A stretch of 64,000 nt of DNA. Source: Paenibacillus sp. YPG26. Lineage in GTDB: Bacteria; Bacillota; Bacilli; Paenibacillales; Paenibacillaceae. Shown one piece after another: positions 62,698 to 64,000 of this stretch. The position numbers and the translations under genes are program-made. Each line of letters begins with the position of its first letter. Position 1 is the first letter of the stretch. The stretch spans positions 1,262,001-1,326,000 of the forward strand of contig NZ_CP084530.1 in NCBI RefSeq assembly GCF_023704175.1, in the 5' to 3' direction. The notes below the pieces were generated by a model. That model was given only the letters and a program-made list of their open reading frames with translations. It was not told the DNA's origin and did not search any database.

Positions 62698-63045
62698 ATG
62701 CAGGTTATCGATATAGAACAAGTTCAGAGCAGAATCGATTCATTTAAGGATCAGGATATCTACGTCCATCTGGAGTTAACTACGGGGGCCTACGCGTCCC
62801 ATCATGATAGCTCGAAGCATCCTGCAGCCAATTTTATAACCAACGCAGTTATTCGTTATTCAAATGGGTCTATCGTGGGCAGTAACGGCATATACCGGGC
62901 AGGTCTCAAGATGGAGCATGGGTGGTTGTACGCTGAGGGTCTTACAACTTGGGATGAGAGTGACCCGGACAGGCTCATCCTTGCCGGACATGATGGTCAG
63001 GGCAAGCTGGTTGTCGCGCTGCAATTAAGCAGGGAGCCATTCTAA
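62698..63045 (+). CDS. yojF: YojF family protein (DUF1806)
   Basis: 115 residues from ATG 62698 (GGGAG about 10 bases upstream). Matches the YojF/DUF1806 family: DIYVHLELTTGAYASHHD, NAVIRYSNGSIVGSNGIYRA and GWLYAEGLTTWDESD. The function is unknown, but it always seems to accompany bshB2, as here and in B. subtilis (yojF-yojG), so a helper role in bacillithiol synthesis or use is a fair guess. It ends at or just before the bshB2 start. Confidence 0.9.
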   Translation: MQVIDIEQVQSRIDSFKDQDIYVHLELTTGAYASHHDSSKHPAANFITNAVIRYSNGSIVGSNGIYRAGLKMEHGWLYAEGLTTWDESDPDRLILAGHDGQGKLVVALQLSREPF

Positions 63046-63062
63046 TGGGAGAGGAGCTAAAT

Positions 63063-63722
63063 ATGATGCATCAGCGGATCCTTGTTGTGCTTCCTCATCC
63101 TGATGATGAAGCGTTCGGATTGTCAGGCACACTGGCCAAGTATATTAAGGAAGGAGCTCAGGTGACATACGCCTGCCTAACGCTCGGGGAGAGAGGCCGG
63201 AATATGGGTATTCCTCCTTTTGCCAACCGGGTTACACTTCCCGATGTACGCAGAAATGAGCTTCAGGAATCCTGTAAAGCGATCGGCATTCAGGATCTGA
63301 GAATGCTGGGCTTTCATGATAAGACTATAGAATTCGAGGATAAAGAGCTGCTGGACCGCCGCATTATGGAGCTTGTCCAGGAGATTCGTCCGACACTTGT
63401 GTTCACCTTCTACCCGGGTTACAGTGTGCATCCAGATCATGATGCTACAGGAGCTGCAGTGGTGCGGGTCATGGAGAGCTTGCCTGCCGAAGAACGGCCA
63501 ATCTTGCTTTGTTTGGCATTCTCCAAGAATTGCTACAGCATTCTGGGTCAACCGAATGTAAGTGTGGAGGTTACGGACTTCCTTGAGCATAAAATGAATT
63601 CTATTCAGGCTCACCGCTCTCAATTCCAGGCTGCTGAGCTGCTTGGAAGCAGAACACTTGAAGATAAGGAAATCCTTGATCGATTCGGAACAGAGCGGTT
63701 CTGGACTTATCCCCTGAACTAA
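63063..63722 (+). CDS. bshB2: Bacillithiol biosynthesis deacetylase BshB2
   Basis: Zinc-dependent PIG-L/LmbE-type deacetylase that removes the acetyl group from N-acetylglucosaminyl-malate (or its conjugates), the second step of bacillithiol synthesis. 219 residues from ATG 63063, which has GAGGAG 6 bases upstream; ATG 63045 (225 residues, overlapping the yojF stop codon) is also possible. Metal and catalytic motifs are LPHPDDEAFG and YPGYSVHPDHDATG, with LTLGERGRNMG between them. It is coupled to yojF. Confidence 0.93.
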   Translation: MMHQRILVVLPHPDDEAFGLSGTLAKYIKEGAQVTYACLTLGERGRNMGIPPFANRVTLPDVRRNELQESCKAIGIQDLRMLGFHDKTIEFEDKELLDRRIMELVQEIRPTLVFTFYPGYSVHPDHDATGAAVVRVMESLPAEERPILLCLAFSKNCYSILGQPNVSVEVTDFLEHKMNSIQAHRSQFQAAELLGSRTLEDKEILDRFGTERFWTYPLN

Positions 63723-63757
63723 ATAAGACGAAGTGATATATCTCTGATTGCAAGAAG

Positions 63758-63788
63758 ATCTCCAAGCCTTTGGCTTGGAGATTTTTTT
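63758..63788 (+). terminator. Terminator of yojF-bshB2
   Basis: Perfect arms ATCTCCAAGCC and GGCTTGGAGAT around TTT, then seven T. Confidence 0.92.
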
Positions 63789-63898
63789 CACTTACCGCAT
63801 TAGCTTAAGATGAAGACCTGATGAAGGCCTAAATTGCCCGGCTTATTGACCGATAAATAGAATAACATATATTATTTTAGAATTTTGGAGATGATCGG

Positions 63899-64000
63899 AT
63901 GCATCACAACGTACTGCAGGGACACTACAATTACTGGATGGTGCTTCTATCTTTTATTATTGCGATGTTCTCTTCTTATTCCGCGCTCACCCTGGCGGCC
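63899..64000 (+). CDS. MHYT-domain membrane protein, 5' part only
   Basis: The window ends 34 codons into this gene. MHHNVLQGHYNYWMVLLSF then IAMFSSYSALTLAA is the start of the seven-helix MHYT sensor domain (proposed to bind copper and sense diatomic gases). Such proteins usually continue into a GGDEF/EAL or kinase module, which cannot be seen here. ATG 63899 lies 8 bases after TTGGAG. Confidence 0.82.
   Translation, partial: MHHNVLQGHYNYWMVLLSFIIAMFSSYSALTLAA

Overview
The window looks like a chromosomal segment of a Paenibacillus-type spore-forming Firmicute. The signs are TTG starts behind strong AGGAGG ribosome sites, the alaS-ireB-ruvX-DUF1292-mltG-U32 order of the Bacillales yrr region, a class II galT, BshB2 (bacillithiol), a GlcT-controlled ptsG, a Bce-type resistance module, and a giant WIAG-tail repeat protein of the kind seen in Paenibacillus. 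The taxonomic call is inference from gene content; no rRNA or tRNA gene is present.

Layout. 0-10 kb: alaS, ireB, ruvX, two DUF1292 genes, mltG, two U32 (TrhP-type) genes and a chemoreceptor. 10-18.5 kb: a class B penicillin-binding protein, a polysaccharide deacetylase, ilvD (minus strand), a KGG-repeat stress protein, a HAD phosphatase, a sirtuin and a YghZ-type aldo/keto reductase. 18.6-27.1 kb: a galactose/galactoside locus (AraC regulator divergent from galK-galE-galT, then an iron alcohol dehydrogenase and a GH36 alpha-galactosidase). 27.2-32.5 kb: glcT, an antiterminator-controlled leader, ptsG, ptsH and ptsI. 32.7-36.4 kb: ppx and ppk, convergent with overlapping 3' ends. 36.7 kb: ribosomal protein L25/Ctc. 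37.5-43.1 kb: one 1879-residue protein made of 166 uninterrupted decapeptides plus a WIAG-type tail. 43.3-46.1 kb: the BdbD/BdbC disulfide pair and small genes. 46.2-50.8 kb: a BceRS-BceAB-type module on the minus strand, with a perfect BceR-type box in front of the transporter genes.

51.36-57.68 kb is a recent accessory insertion: two nearly identical 1533-bp IS1182-family elements in the same orientation flank 3.2 kb of cargo (amidase/endolysin, holin, a secreted protein and a coiled-coil partner). The outer borders are an identical 21-bp direct repeat that is itself a terminator stem-loop, and each of the four IS ends lies on, or one base from, a hairpin. Beyond it are a serine hydrolase/two-component operon, small genes, yojF-bshB2 and the start of a MHYT-domain gene cut by the window edge.

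The two most unusual things here are the decapeptide protein, preceded by a sigma-K-like promoter and therefore a candidate spore-surface fibre, and the IS1182 composite element, which appears to target terminator hairpins and duplicate a whole one. All functional calls rest on motif recognition; no database search was run.
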